Origin: Omphalotus guepiniiformis
Lineage: Eukaryota; Basidiomycota; Agaricomycetes; Agaricales; Omphalotaceae
Reading direction: 5' to 3'
Assembly: GCA_028554645.1 (NCBI GenBank)
Contig: JAQOOI010000079.1
Span: forward strand, 1,054,001-1,118,000
DNA: 64,000 nucleotides
The notes below the pieces were generated by a model that made no database searches, was not told the DNA's origin, and was given only the letters and a program-made list of their open reading frames with translations. Within the stretch, counting starts at the first letter, position 1, and every line of letters begins with the position of its first letter. The position numbers and the translations under genes were made by a program. Shown here one piece after another: positions 1 to 10,215 of the stretch.

Positions 1-522
1 TAACCCTTGTGCATTCACAAACCAAACACATTGACAGTCACAGCATGATCTGGTCTTGTCGCATGTGTCCTTAATTCTGCAGTGGCCGGGGGTGTGCTAG
101 AAAATTCGACCAAGTTGCCATGAATTGAATCCAATTGTATTGAATACGCCCTCGTCATGGACTAGGAGCTTCGAGAGACTGCGTTGGCATGTTCCAAAGG
201 GCAAACTTATGGAAGGAGGATCGACAGGCAGTGATGTATATATCTATGTCCTAATGGAGGCCACACTGTTTCTAACTACAACAAGTCTTTACGATAGTAC
301 GTGCTCTGAAACAAGTTACAGTACGATAACCCCCTATCCCATAGTTGTGCTTCTACGGTCTACAGGCTATAGCTAGCAGTTTATTACATTTCCTCCGACT
401 ATCCTAGAACTCCACCCACCAAGGCCCGCTCCCTTGTATCAAGCTACCGAGTACCGAGCACCGAGCCAAGAACTGGATTAATTTTTAAAAAAAGTAATTA
501 ACGGCTTCCGTGGGGGAGTAAA
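1..522. other. Upstream region of the sorting-nexin gene; no gene seen
   Basis: No open frame here has coding character. The only sizeable one (125-376, +) shows no recognisable domain and no convincing splice context. The last 100 bases before 523 are rich in C, T and A runs, as expected for the promoter and leader of the downstream gene. Nothing else can be supported. Confidence 0.5.
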
Positions 523-3230
523 ATGGCAACTCTACCACGATCCTCCAAGTCGCCTGTTTCTAGCTCTTTTCTCCGACCGCAATCTGAATTCGATGCTGGA
601 ATTAATACCTCTACGGCTTGGACACAACACAGGCGTGTATCGGGATCGTTAAGTGATGATGAACAAGTGGATGATGATTCTTCGGGTGATCGTCGCCCGG
701 CGAGGGCTTTGTATGATTTTGAAGGAAAACCCGAGTTTAGAGAGTTGACTGTGCAGGCGGGTGATGAGCTTGAGGTTGTGAAGGAGGAGCTCGCTGATGG
801 ATGGAGTTTGGTGAGCGATGTTAATGGTGAGATTGGGCTAGTACCTCGATCGTATTATATCGTAAGTTTCTCTTTCTTTCTCTCATGTAAATCTTACTGA
901 TATCTCTTGTAGTTCACAGCCGAGTTCACTTCAGTTCCCGATCCCGATATCACTTCGCCTACGTCCAGCTCAACAGCAAGCAAGTTTCGACGTAAACGAG
1001 ATGCTTCATCTAGCTCGATAACCCCCAGAAACTCCGTTGCTACACCTGAATCCACATCACCCATCGTTCCTCAACACACTGGAGAATGGATGTTTCCTAG
1101 TTTCCGTCAAAGCTTACTCGGGGGGAAGAGCTTGAACCGATTTTCAAGCTTCGTAACAAGCGGAGCGGAGGAATGGGTGTTGAAGGGCAAGGCAGCGGAT
1201 ACGACTATAACACCAGCGACCGGTTCGGGCAGCGAAGGGACATGGTCTAGTCATTCTTTCCATGAGAAGCTCACCAGTATTACATCCGATGGGGCGGGCG
1301 AGGCAGCCGAGGACGATGAAGAAGAGATCGAACCTGATCTAGTGGATCCGGCTGGGGATAAAACTAGCGATGGTAGCAGGCTCAGTCGTCTAAGCTTGCA
1401 AGATGCGGATCGACACTACGTCGATGCAGGACATACATGGAAGTCCAAGCTACCCCCTTTCAGAATACTGGTTCACTCTCCCTCAAAGCGTACATCTATC
1501 CTTTCTGGTGCATACACGGTTTACAACGTGACCTCGTTATTCGAGGCACCATCATCTCGTTTTGGGAACGACGACGGAGATGATAACCCACCTGCGTCTC
1601 CAACGCGTCTAACTGTCCAAAGGCGGTTCTCTCACTTCGTCATTCTACACACTGCGCTCTCTCGTAGGCTTCCGGGTATTGCACTACCTCCGTTACCCGA
1701 GAAACAGTATGCAGGACGATTTAGTGATGATTTTGTTGAAGCGCGAAGGGGGGACCTTGAGAGGTATATTGGGAGGATTGTGAGGCATCCGATATTGCGG
1801 TATGCGGAGGTTGTGACGTGGTTTTTGAGCTGTGAGAGCGATTCGGTTAGTTGTGGACGAGCTCCGAGTATATTTCAGTGCTAATATTGTCTACGCTCTT
1901 AGGAATGGAAACGCCTGGCTTCTTATCATCTTTCACAACCAGCTGCAGGTCCCTTGTTCTACGCTCATGTCTTTCATCCAGCATTCAATCTCGATCTTGA
2001 AGATGCAGAGGAGGCGGTGGAACGCTTTGCTACCCATACACGAGCGGTGGGCAAAGGTGTTCAAGGTTTGAGAAGTATCTTTGGGAAAGTTCGAGAGGCC
2101 AGGATAGGTGGGGTTCATTCTTTCCAATCAAGAAACCATTCAAACTCATTGTCCTTCACTCCCCAGAGATGTCCAAATCAGAACGACTTCTGTCGTACTC
2201 TCTTCTCTCCTTGATCACTTCCAAACCACTCGCATCAACTGGCCAGACAGCTCAGACAGCTGGTATTGTCGAGGAAGAAGACGAAGAGGAATCGCCGAAT
2301 GTGAATGGGACTTTGAGGCCGCAGGACAGGTATAAAGGGAAAGGTGTAATGAATGAGGATGGAGCGTGGTGCTGGCGAGAAGGATGTCAGGATTGTCTGG
2401 CACTGACAAAAGCTTTGCAGCGAACGGCGGAGACGTTGCAGAGCGTTGCGGACATTTACGATGATCATGTTTGTGATGAGGTCTTTTTCTTTAGCTTCCT
2501 CGTTATTGATGGGTGTCGTCGCTTTGGGTTTTATAGGCTAGGCGAACTCAGCTCGCTACACACGAGTCGTTAAAGAGTGTCGCTCATCCAGCCTCAGTAT
2601 ATGCTGGTGTGGTGTCCACTCATCGATCGACGGTGACGAGGTACAGAGAGGCAGGCAACGTAAGTCCGTGATTCCGCCACATAGTTCGATTGTTATCAAC
2701 TGTGCGATAAATTTCAGTCCGATGAAGAAATGGCTTCGAGATGCGAGACAGTACTGAATACGACTATGGCCGAAATGGAGACGTATCATACACAGAAAGT
2801 CGAGGACTTCGCAACACTCGCGAAGGAGCATCTGGATGGCGAGATTGCGATGTATGCTCAGGTAAATATGTCGTTTGTATTGAAACTGACATTTGGAATG
2901 GTACTCATGTATGCTGTGCAAATCTTCTAGATCCTCAACCGCCTGCAGACAGCGCGCGCTGCCTTTTCCTCTTCTCAATCACCTACCTCCCTGCCTCCAA
3001 CTGCCTCTCAGTCTTCATTATCGTCACCAACTGCACCTCGTCAACCTTCGATGTACGAACGCGAACTAGAGAATCCAAGATTAAACCTTGCCCCTCTTCT
3101 CCAGCCATGCCCACACGTGTTTGATTCAACGCCGATGCGGCCTGTGAGTGTCGCCGTTGGAAGCCTGCTCGGCGGTGCGTATAAAGGGAGCGAGGGACGC
3201 GGAAGTATGTTGGGGAATTTATTCTGGTGA
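523..3230 (+). CDS. SH3-PX-BAR sorting nexin (SNX9/18-like), 7 exons
   Basis: Exons read from GT..AG borders and frame: 523-861, 913-1845, 1903-2107, 2167-2468, 2537-2659, 2718-2861, 2931-3230 (TGA), giving 781 aa. An SH3 domain lies at about residues 60-115 (ALYDFEGKPEFRELTVQ and a W-S...G..PRSY end). A PX domain follows at about 296-425 (RRFSHFVILHTALSRR, then PPLPEKQ, the phosphoinositide-binding region). The C-terminal half is helical and matches the place of the BAR domain (QPAAGPLFYAHVFHPAF, then long charged helices). The tail is Ser/Pro-rich. Proteins of this architecture bind membrane phosphoinositides and work in endocytosis and membrane remodelling. The linker between SH3 and PX is long and acidic. 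The exon chain gives one uninterrupted frame, so the model is probably right; the exact substrate pathway is inferred from family. Confidence 0.88.
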
Positions 3231-4087
3231 TTGTCAGAGCCTTCGTGCTCTGTTCGTGAGGTGGTGGTAGTGGTGGTGGTGTAGGATGCTAATCTTCCCT
3301 GGGGGATGTATTCATGTATTTCGGTATCTCAGGTTCACGATTTTCACGAACAAGAGTCGTTCGCTCTACGAAGATGATTATATTTTTGCTGGTGACTGGT
3401 TCAAGGCTCCGGGAGGTCCTCGTTGAGACTTGTACTGCTCAATCTTGGTTCTCATCGCCTGCGTCATTCCATCTGCTGCCTTCACCTTTTAAATCTCGTG
3501 CGATGAGAGTTATATGATGTGACACTCAGCAAGCCTCCCTTTTGGGGGCAAAGTCGAATACACTCAATTGCGAGTTTGAAGGAAGAATCAACAACTACTA
3601 TCGGCAGCAGTATATACGCAACGCCGCTCCAAGATTATCTATGTACATACTTAGATTGAATAGTACCTCCTATGTTCTATCAGCTCAACTGCCAATAGAG
3701 AGTCACAAGAAGCAGCAATATGTATCATTGGTTTTGACTTGCCTTTATCTCTGGTGGCCTATCCGACTCAACAAATAGGCCACGGATATCGATAAAAGGA
3801 CAAAGTCCCAGCAAGAGAAAAACTTGAGCCATTCCTCGTTGCAAGCAGCTCCGCACGGATCTGGGTCCTAATTCGCTTTGGACGACCCTGCGTAGGCGTT
3901 TATTTCGTCTCATCACGATCTATCGTATCTCCGTTCAATCCTCTGCACTCAGGCCAGACTCCAGCTAGGTCCGACTGACTCTGAGGAACATACACTGGCT
4001 GTGGCAGAGCGTTGAAGGTACAAGTCGACAATCTCAAGTCGCTGTTCATCGCGAGCGCCGAGTGTAGGCTCTTTTCTCCCCACCGTA
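3231..4087. other. Intergenic region, 3' flank and promoter
   Basis: This holds the 3' end of the sorting-nexin transcript, including a short GTG/GTA-rich stretch near 3257-3285, and the promoter of the UstYa-like gene. Open frames on both strands (for example 3542-3778 and 3725-3916) show no family signature. No RNA gene was recognised. Confidence 0.5.
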
Positions 4088-4865
4088 ATGGCTCTACGAT
4101 CTACCAACACGAATTCCGCCACACAGAATATTTCTCTTTCTCTCCATCACATAATCCTTCTATGCGCCATCATTCTCGCAAAACTATGCGGTATAGCGTG
4201 GTTCAAAACATCCACACAACCAACAACCTTGACGAACGAGAGCAATTCGGCTCACTCTGAGGCTAATATTGAATATAGTAAGTCCCGAGCTTTCTCAAAG
4301 TAATCTGATTTAATCCCTCCTTCCGACCATCTCACTCGCAGGTTACTTCGGCCAAGATTATCCCCAAACATGGCCCATACCACCCCCACACCAGATTCGC
4401 ATGTCGCTCGAAGAAACCACGCACTACCAACTCGCACCAACACCATCCTCCAATGCAGAATGGGAATTGCTTTACCCTGAAAACGGTATAATCCACCTCG
4501 GAGAGAGACAGCAAGAGTTCAGCATATCGATGTTTCACCAGCTACGCTGTGTGGATGTTCTTCGGAGGGAGGTTGTGCGGAGCGCTCCGGTTGCTGGCAA
4601 TGATGAAGACGAAGACATGCGCGAGGTCAATGATGATGTCTCTGGACGGTCTTCGGAGCAATCGGAGTTGGAGTTGGCTCAGCATTGTATCAACTACTTG
4701 AGGCAGATGGCACTATGTAGGTCCGACTTGTACCTCTCGGATGTGTTGGCTGCTCCGAAGCCCAAGCCGTATCCGGATACGTATGCGTGTAGGAATTGGG
4801 AGGAGGTGTACGACGCGGTTAGGACCAACCAGGAGGAGTATAGGAATTTGAAGGAGCGGGCGTAG
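4088..4865 (+). CDS. UstYa-like (DUF3328) membrane protein
   Basis: Two exons, 4088-4277 and 4342-4865 (TAG), encode 237 aa. One membrane segment lies at about residues 18-42 (HHIILLCAIILAKLCGIAWF). The lumenal part starts with YFGQDYP, typical of the family. Two His/Cys motifs define UstYa-type proteins: here the second is intact (HCINYLRQMALCRSDLYL) while the first reads FHQLRC rather than the usual HQLHC. UstYa relatives take part in oxidative cyclisation of ribosomal peptides (ustiloxin type) or other secondary metabolism, usually in clusters with a tyrosinase-like or P450 gene. No such partner or precursor-peptide gene is visible next to it, so the substrate is unknown. An upstream in-frame start is possible; 4088 was chosen because the membrane anchor follows directly. 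Confidence 0.82.
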
Positions 4866-5133
4866 GAGTGTTGATCAAGTTATTGAGAGATACAAACTCA
4901 TGCACAATGAGGTTTATAAGATGCCAATTGCATTGAAAAGAAGATATATATATCAGGTAGCAACTATTCACAAGTATCAAAAGGCAGAAAAGGAGTACAT
5001 ATGTGTTAATACTAATCATCTCTGGATATAACTATAACCTATACTGGAAATGACTACAAATTGCTCAAGAAAACAAGAAGAAAAGAGTAAACAGAACAGG
5101 AGAAGATCTGCAGGCAAAACTTAAGAGTACTAT

Positions 5134-6690
5134 TCACAGTCTTGCTCCTGCAGATTGAAGTAGCTGCACAATGGTTTTATTTCTATAAATTATAGCAGCC
5201 TGGAAAGCAGATCCATATTTACCACCCTGAGCATTCACATCTGCACCTGCAGATAAAAGAAGCTTTACAATGGTCTCATGTCCTCTACAAGATGCAGCTT
5301 GGAGAGCTGATCCATATTTACCACCCTGAGCTTTCACATCTGCACCTGCAGATAGAAGAAGCTTCACAATGGCCTCATGTCCTCTCCAAGAAGCTATATA
5401 GAGAGGTGATCCATATTCACCACTCTCATGTCCTTCCTGAGAAGCTATATAGAGAGGTGATCCATATTTACCACCCTGAGCATTCACATCTGCACCTGCA
5501 GATAGAAGAAGCTTCACAATGGCCTCATGGTCTCCCCAAGATGCAGCTTGGAGAGCTGATTCATGTTCACCACCCTGAGCTTTCACATCTGCACCTGCAG
5601 ATAGAAGAAGCTTCACAATGGCCTCATGTCCTCTCCAAGAAGCTATATAGAGAGGTGATCCATATTTACCACTCTGAGCATTCACATCTGCACCTGCAGA
5701 TAGCAGAAGCTTCACAATGACCTCATGGCCTCTCCAAGATGTAGCATGGAGAGCTGATGTGAATTTATCACCCTGAGCATTCACATCTGCACCTGCAGAT
5801 AGAAGAAGCTTCACAATGGCCTCATGTCCTCTCCAAGATGCAGCTTGGAGAGCTGATCGATATTTACCACTCTGAGCATTCACATCTGCACCTGCAGATA
5901 GCAGAAGCTTCACAATGACCTCATAGCCTCTCCAAGATGCAGCATGGAGAGCTGATCCATCTTTACCACCCTCAGCATTCACATCTGCACCTGCAGATAG
6001 CAGAAGCTTCACTATGGCCTCATGTCCTTCCAAACATGCAGCTTGGAGAGATGCTCCATATATACCACCCTTAGCATTTACATCTGCACCTGCAGATAGA
6101 AGAAGCTTCACTATGGCCTCATGCCCTCTCCCAGATGCAGCTTGTAGAGCAGATCCATGTGTACCACTCGCCTGAGCATTCACATCTGCACCTGCAGATA
6201 AAAGAAGCTTTACAATGGTCCCATGTCCTCTACAAGATGCAGCTTGGAGAGCTGATCCATCTTTACCACCCTGAGCTTTCAAGTCTGCACCTGCAGATAG
6301 CAGAAGCTTCACAATGGCCTCATGTCCTCTCCAAGATGCAGCTTGGAGAGCTGATCCATATTTACCACTCTGAGCATTCACATCTGCACCTGCAGATAGA
6401 AGAAGCTTCACAATGATCTCATAGCCTCTCCAAGATGTAGCATAGAGAGCTGATCCATCTTCACCACTCTCAGCATTCACATCTGCACCTGCAGATAGCA
6501 GAAGCTTCACAATGGCCTCATGGCCTCTCCAAGATGTAGCTTGGAGAGCTGATCCATCTTTACCACCCTGAGCATTCACATCTGCACCTGCAGATAGAAG
6601 AAGCTTCACAATGGCCTCATGTCCTCCACCAGATGCAGCTTGGAGAGCAGAACCATATTCACTGTCCTGAGCATTCACATCTCCACCTTT
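5134..6690 (-). repeat. Near-identical 99-bp ankyrin repeat array
   Basis: About 14 full 33-residue repeats share the core HEAIVKLLLSAGADVNAQ at both DNA and protein level. One repeat (around 5400-5460) is cut short, leaving GSPLYIASQEGHESGEY before the next unit. One repeat is extended by one residue (NAQASGTH). Differences cluster at a few positions, such as SWRG/SGRG/SCRG and HEA/HEV/YEI/HGT, that lie on the exposed surface in ankyrin folds. The last repeat is diverged. Such high internal identity indicates recent unequal exchange or gene conversion. Confidence 0.93.
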
Positions 6691-8338
6691 TTGAATGAGT
6701 CTGTCTACTATATCCAAAAGTCCTACATATGCTGCATAACAGAGAGGTTCTTGAACATTTTGCAAAGAGATATTCACATCTGATAGAGAGAACAGGCTAT
6801 CTGGCTGATATAGTCTCAACCACTGCAGAAATGAAGGCCCTTCACTATCCATTAGCTTCATTCCACTGTGAATAGTCATTTCATCCATTGGTCCCATTGA
6901 TTTCCCATGATATGTCCAGTACTTTGCTGCATATTTAGCCAATGGAACTTCTTGAAGATCTATTGGCCTTCTTGAATGCAGATGAGTCTGTGTGCCATAG
7001 TAGAGAAGATAGATGATGCAAGTATGTGCAATAACACCATGTGCTAGCCTCTCATCAATCTTGAAAAATGCAGCTGACTGATGTTTTATATAATCTGCAA
7101 CCAAGAATTCCTTCACAGAGTAATGTGCCAACTGCACAACTGGACCCTGAATAGTCACTAGTGTGGTGTCCACAATCTTGTGAAGTCTTTTACCAAGACC
7201 ATGATCCCTGTACTTTGTCTGGAATGAACAGCTGTTCAGATCAGTGGCCAATATTTCAGCCAACTCCTGGATTGTTGGAGGCCTTGTAGCATATGTAAGC
7301 CACTGCAGAATAAGTTTTGCATGCTTTTTCTGCTTCTCTGAGATGCAGCATAGCTTCTCAATATATGTTGTTTCCAGATCAGGTGGAAGTTCTTGCAGTG
7401 TTTCTTCCACTGCCCAAGAAGTTCCACATTGCAAAAGTGTAGTCATTTGACAGTCTACCCATCGGAATCTTAATAATTGTTCTGAGTTAATTGTCAGTTG
7501 ATAAGATAAATAAAGTCTTACTGTCCATGTGCCCCATTCATCAAGGATTCTTTCACCTTTGCCTCCATGTTATCTGCAAGCGCAAGCTGTGGAATGTGGT
7601 GTTTCAAATAAACCTTGACATCTGCATTAATATCCTCATCATGTAATTGGATGATAATGCTCTCCATATCAACTCCCAGAAGATAACGGCTAGTCACCAG
7701 CACATACACCTTGCTGAGAGTAATTAGGCTTTGAATGAATGCAGTGACTGCATTTTGTGCTTGCTCACTAGCCTCATCTATGGCATCCATAATGATATAC
7801 ATGGGTGCCAAAGATACCCAAGAACATAAAACCTCTCTGATAGTGCTCTCTAGAATGTTAAGAGCTGGTACCTGATGCTTGTTTTGATATTGTTTATACA
7901 AGCTTAGTATCTCAGAAGGAATTTCTTGAGAGCACAAGGTAACTTGAGCTAACAGAGATAAAAGAAAACCTCTGTAGCCTTGTTTTGAGGTATCACGTGA
8001 ATCAAAGTAGTGATAGAGTGGAGGTAGATCCTGGATAGCTTGACTGGTCTCAAAAAGATGGTCAATGACTGTTGTACTGGCAGTTTCTCTCAGATTAGAT
8101 TGTAAATTAATAGATTTGAAATAAATTCCTTACCACAGAAAGGTCTTGCCAGCACCAGCTACACACAAGTAAGCTTGTATGGTATATAAAATGAAGAAAG
8201 ATATACTTGCCTTTGCCTTGTATCCATAGTAGTTTGCCATGTTCCTTCCATTCAATGTATCTGGGATCAGCAAGAAGCCAAGCACCAGTGCCTGACACTA
8301 TATTGTCTCTTATATCATTGAAGTTCTTGGAGGAGTTT

Positions 8339-8767
8339 TGTTACGAACAATGTATTCTTTTTCTTTTCATCTTATCTTATCAACTGTTTGTACATGTAGA
8401 CACTTTTATTATCAGTAGATAGTATCGTATTACTTGGATCTAGGGTTATATTAATTACGCATGTAGACAGCATGATGATCTTAGACACACACAGAACACA
8501 AGGCGATCGTAACTCATGGATAAATCATGGTAGACACACGTTAATTAGTCAAGGGTTACAACCCAGGGTTTAGGGTATTATTTACGTATATAAGAACACT
8601 TCTTTTGTAGAATATCTCTTTAGCTTCGATCTAGTTTAATCTCCTCGAGATAAGCTTGTACTTAGCCCTATCCTTTTTTCAATCTATTTCTCTTGATTTC
8701 TTATCTTCTTTGTGAGAAGTTAAGGTTTTGTGTAAAGTCACTTGAGTAAAATCTCGAGTCGCTAACA
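8339..8767 (+). repeat. 5' LTR of chromovirus copy 1
   Basis: 429 bp, TG...CA. A TATA box lies at 8587-8593 (TATATAAG context) and the likely transcription start at 8622, where AGCTTCGATCT begins. The downstream U5 ends TCGAGTCGCTAACA. Confidence 0.95.
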
Positions 8768-8780
8768 TAAGATCGAAGCT
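8622..8780 (+). promoter_or_regulatory. Self-priming pair: RNA 5' end (8622-8632) and PBS (8770-8780)
   Basis: AGCTTCGATCT in the LTR (8622-8632, about 30 bases after the TATA box) is the exact reverse complement of AGATCGAAGCT (8770-8780), two bases after the LTR. Tf1/sushi-type elements start reverse transcription by folding the first 11 bases of their RNA onto the primer-binding site. The same length, position and complementarity are seen here, with no need for a tRNA. Confidence 0.85.
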
Positions 8781-9324
8781 TCAAACAACCTCACCCAACT
8801 TTACACATTCCATATCATCAAGCTTGCCTGCTGGTCGTTTATAGTGACTAGTAAGTTCCTTTTTTCCGTTCTACACGCTTACACATTTTTCCCTTGGGCA
8901 TTTGCCTTTGATACCGAGTTTCTGTTCGGTTAGAAAACTACACTCAGTCCAGTTCACGTCGCCTATAGTACAAAACAGTAACGTTGAGTCCGACTGTGTA
9001 CTGGCAGACATAAGACATCGATTCCTGATCTTCGGAGACGGGTCTTTGTGCTGGGGACGTCACTCCAATCCTAGAAAGGAGGGCCCAGTTGAACTATCAA
9101 GAAGAGTGTGGTTTTGGAACCGAACATCATCATTCCTATTCAAACAAGTACCCGAAATCTCTTCGTGAGGTTACTGACGGTACGACTTTGAACAAATCAC
9201 CACGTCTTGGTTTTCAAACGACCTTGACGACCTTTTCAATTCGAATCCCGCATCACCTACCACACCTCCATACAGATCCCTTACATCATCCCCATATTCC
9301 ACCCGACCTCCATCACCGATCAGA
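8781..9324 (+). other. Leader of chromovirus copy 1
   Basis: Untranslated stretch between primer site and gag, shared with copy 2 except near 8825-8880, where the two copies differ strongly. A GTAAGT word occurs in that variable stretch in both copies and a CAG stands just before the gag ATG; a leader intron is possible but not shown. The small frames inside have no gag-like content. Confidence 0.5.
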
Positions 9325-10215
9325 ATGTCCGACGGATCACAAAAAGGAAGATCCCTTTTGAACAAGCCTGAGAATTTCACCGAAGCTAAAGGTGAATTCA
9401 AGATATGGCGAAGAAGGTTGTTCATGTTCATTCGTGATAAGAAAAACAACATCAACTCTGATGACGAGAGAATAGATGTTGCTATTTCTTACATGAATGG
9501 CAAGAACACAGACGGATGGGTTCAAAATTATTACGAGACCCATTACAACGAAGAAGAAGAGAAATGGAAAAAGACATGGGCTGAGTTCAAACAAGATTTG
9601 AACACCGCGTTCTTGGATTTGGGTTTGCAGTGAGCAGCCCAAGAGAAGATCGAAGTGCTCAGACAGGGCACTGGAACGGCTGAAGAGTATTTCCAGCAAT
9701 TGGAAATACTGTTGACCGAGGCCGAGTACAAGAAGGATGATCCCTATGTAGTCAGGATTATCGAGAAGGGCATCAGTGACAAGATCATTGATGCAATCTA
9801 TTCACAAGATGCGTTGCCGGTGGATTATGCAACATGGAAAGACAAAGTGATCAAGATTGATCACTTATGGCGCAGGCGCCAAGAGATGCGAAAGCATCTC
9901 GGACAGAATCGATCGGCCTTTGTGCCAAGAGAAACAAGCCCGCAGAACGCGGCACGTGGTGGCGACCGTAAAGACGCCACAGGAACAACCTTTGGGGGCA
10001 TAGGTAAACCCATGGATCTGGATGTAGCCCGAAAGACCGGGTTATGTTTCAATTGCGGAGTCAAGGGACACATGTCCCGAGATTGCCCATTGAAGAAGGA
10101 ACAGAGAGTACGGCAGATAAATGTGACAGAGGAAGAGAAGAAGGAAGAACAGCCACCGAGCTGGTTCCTAAACTGGTTGAAGTCGGACACGGGTTTTGTC
10201 AAGACTCAGAAGTGA
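9325..10215 (+). pseudogene. gag: Chromovirus copy 1 gag, nonsense mutation
   Basis: Capsid-nucleocapsid protein of 296 codons, starting MSDGSQKGRSLLNKPENF. Codon 103 is TGA (9631-9633) where copy 2 has CGA. The change is C to T within a CpG. Beyond it the frame continues to the zinc knuckle CFNCGVKGHMSRDC (C-X2-C-X4-H-X4-C, about 10048-10090) and a stop at 10213-10215. With the premature stop, this copy should not make full-length Gag, nor reach the frameshift site to make Gag-Pol, without readthrough. Confidence 0.92.

Noticed and set aside
5292..6416. Plus-strand His-rich frames over the ankyrin repeats
   Set aside because: They are an antisense shadow of the repeated NLR coding sequence.
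5134..6690. Regular ~99-base repeats that could suggest a CRISPR or satellite array
   Set aside because: They are in frame, encode ankyrin repeats without stops and have no unique spacers.
8850..9322. Leader intron in the chromoviruses (GTAAGT to CAG before the gag ATG)
   Set aside because: There is only motif-level support, and an intron would have to survive retrotransposition in sense orientation.
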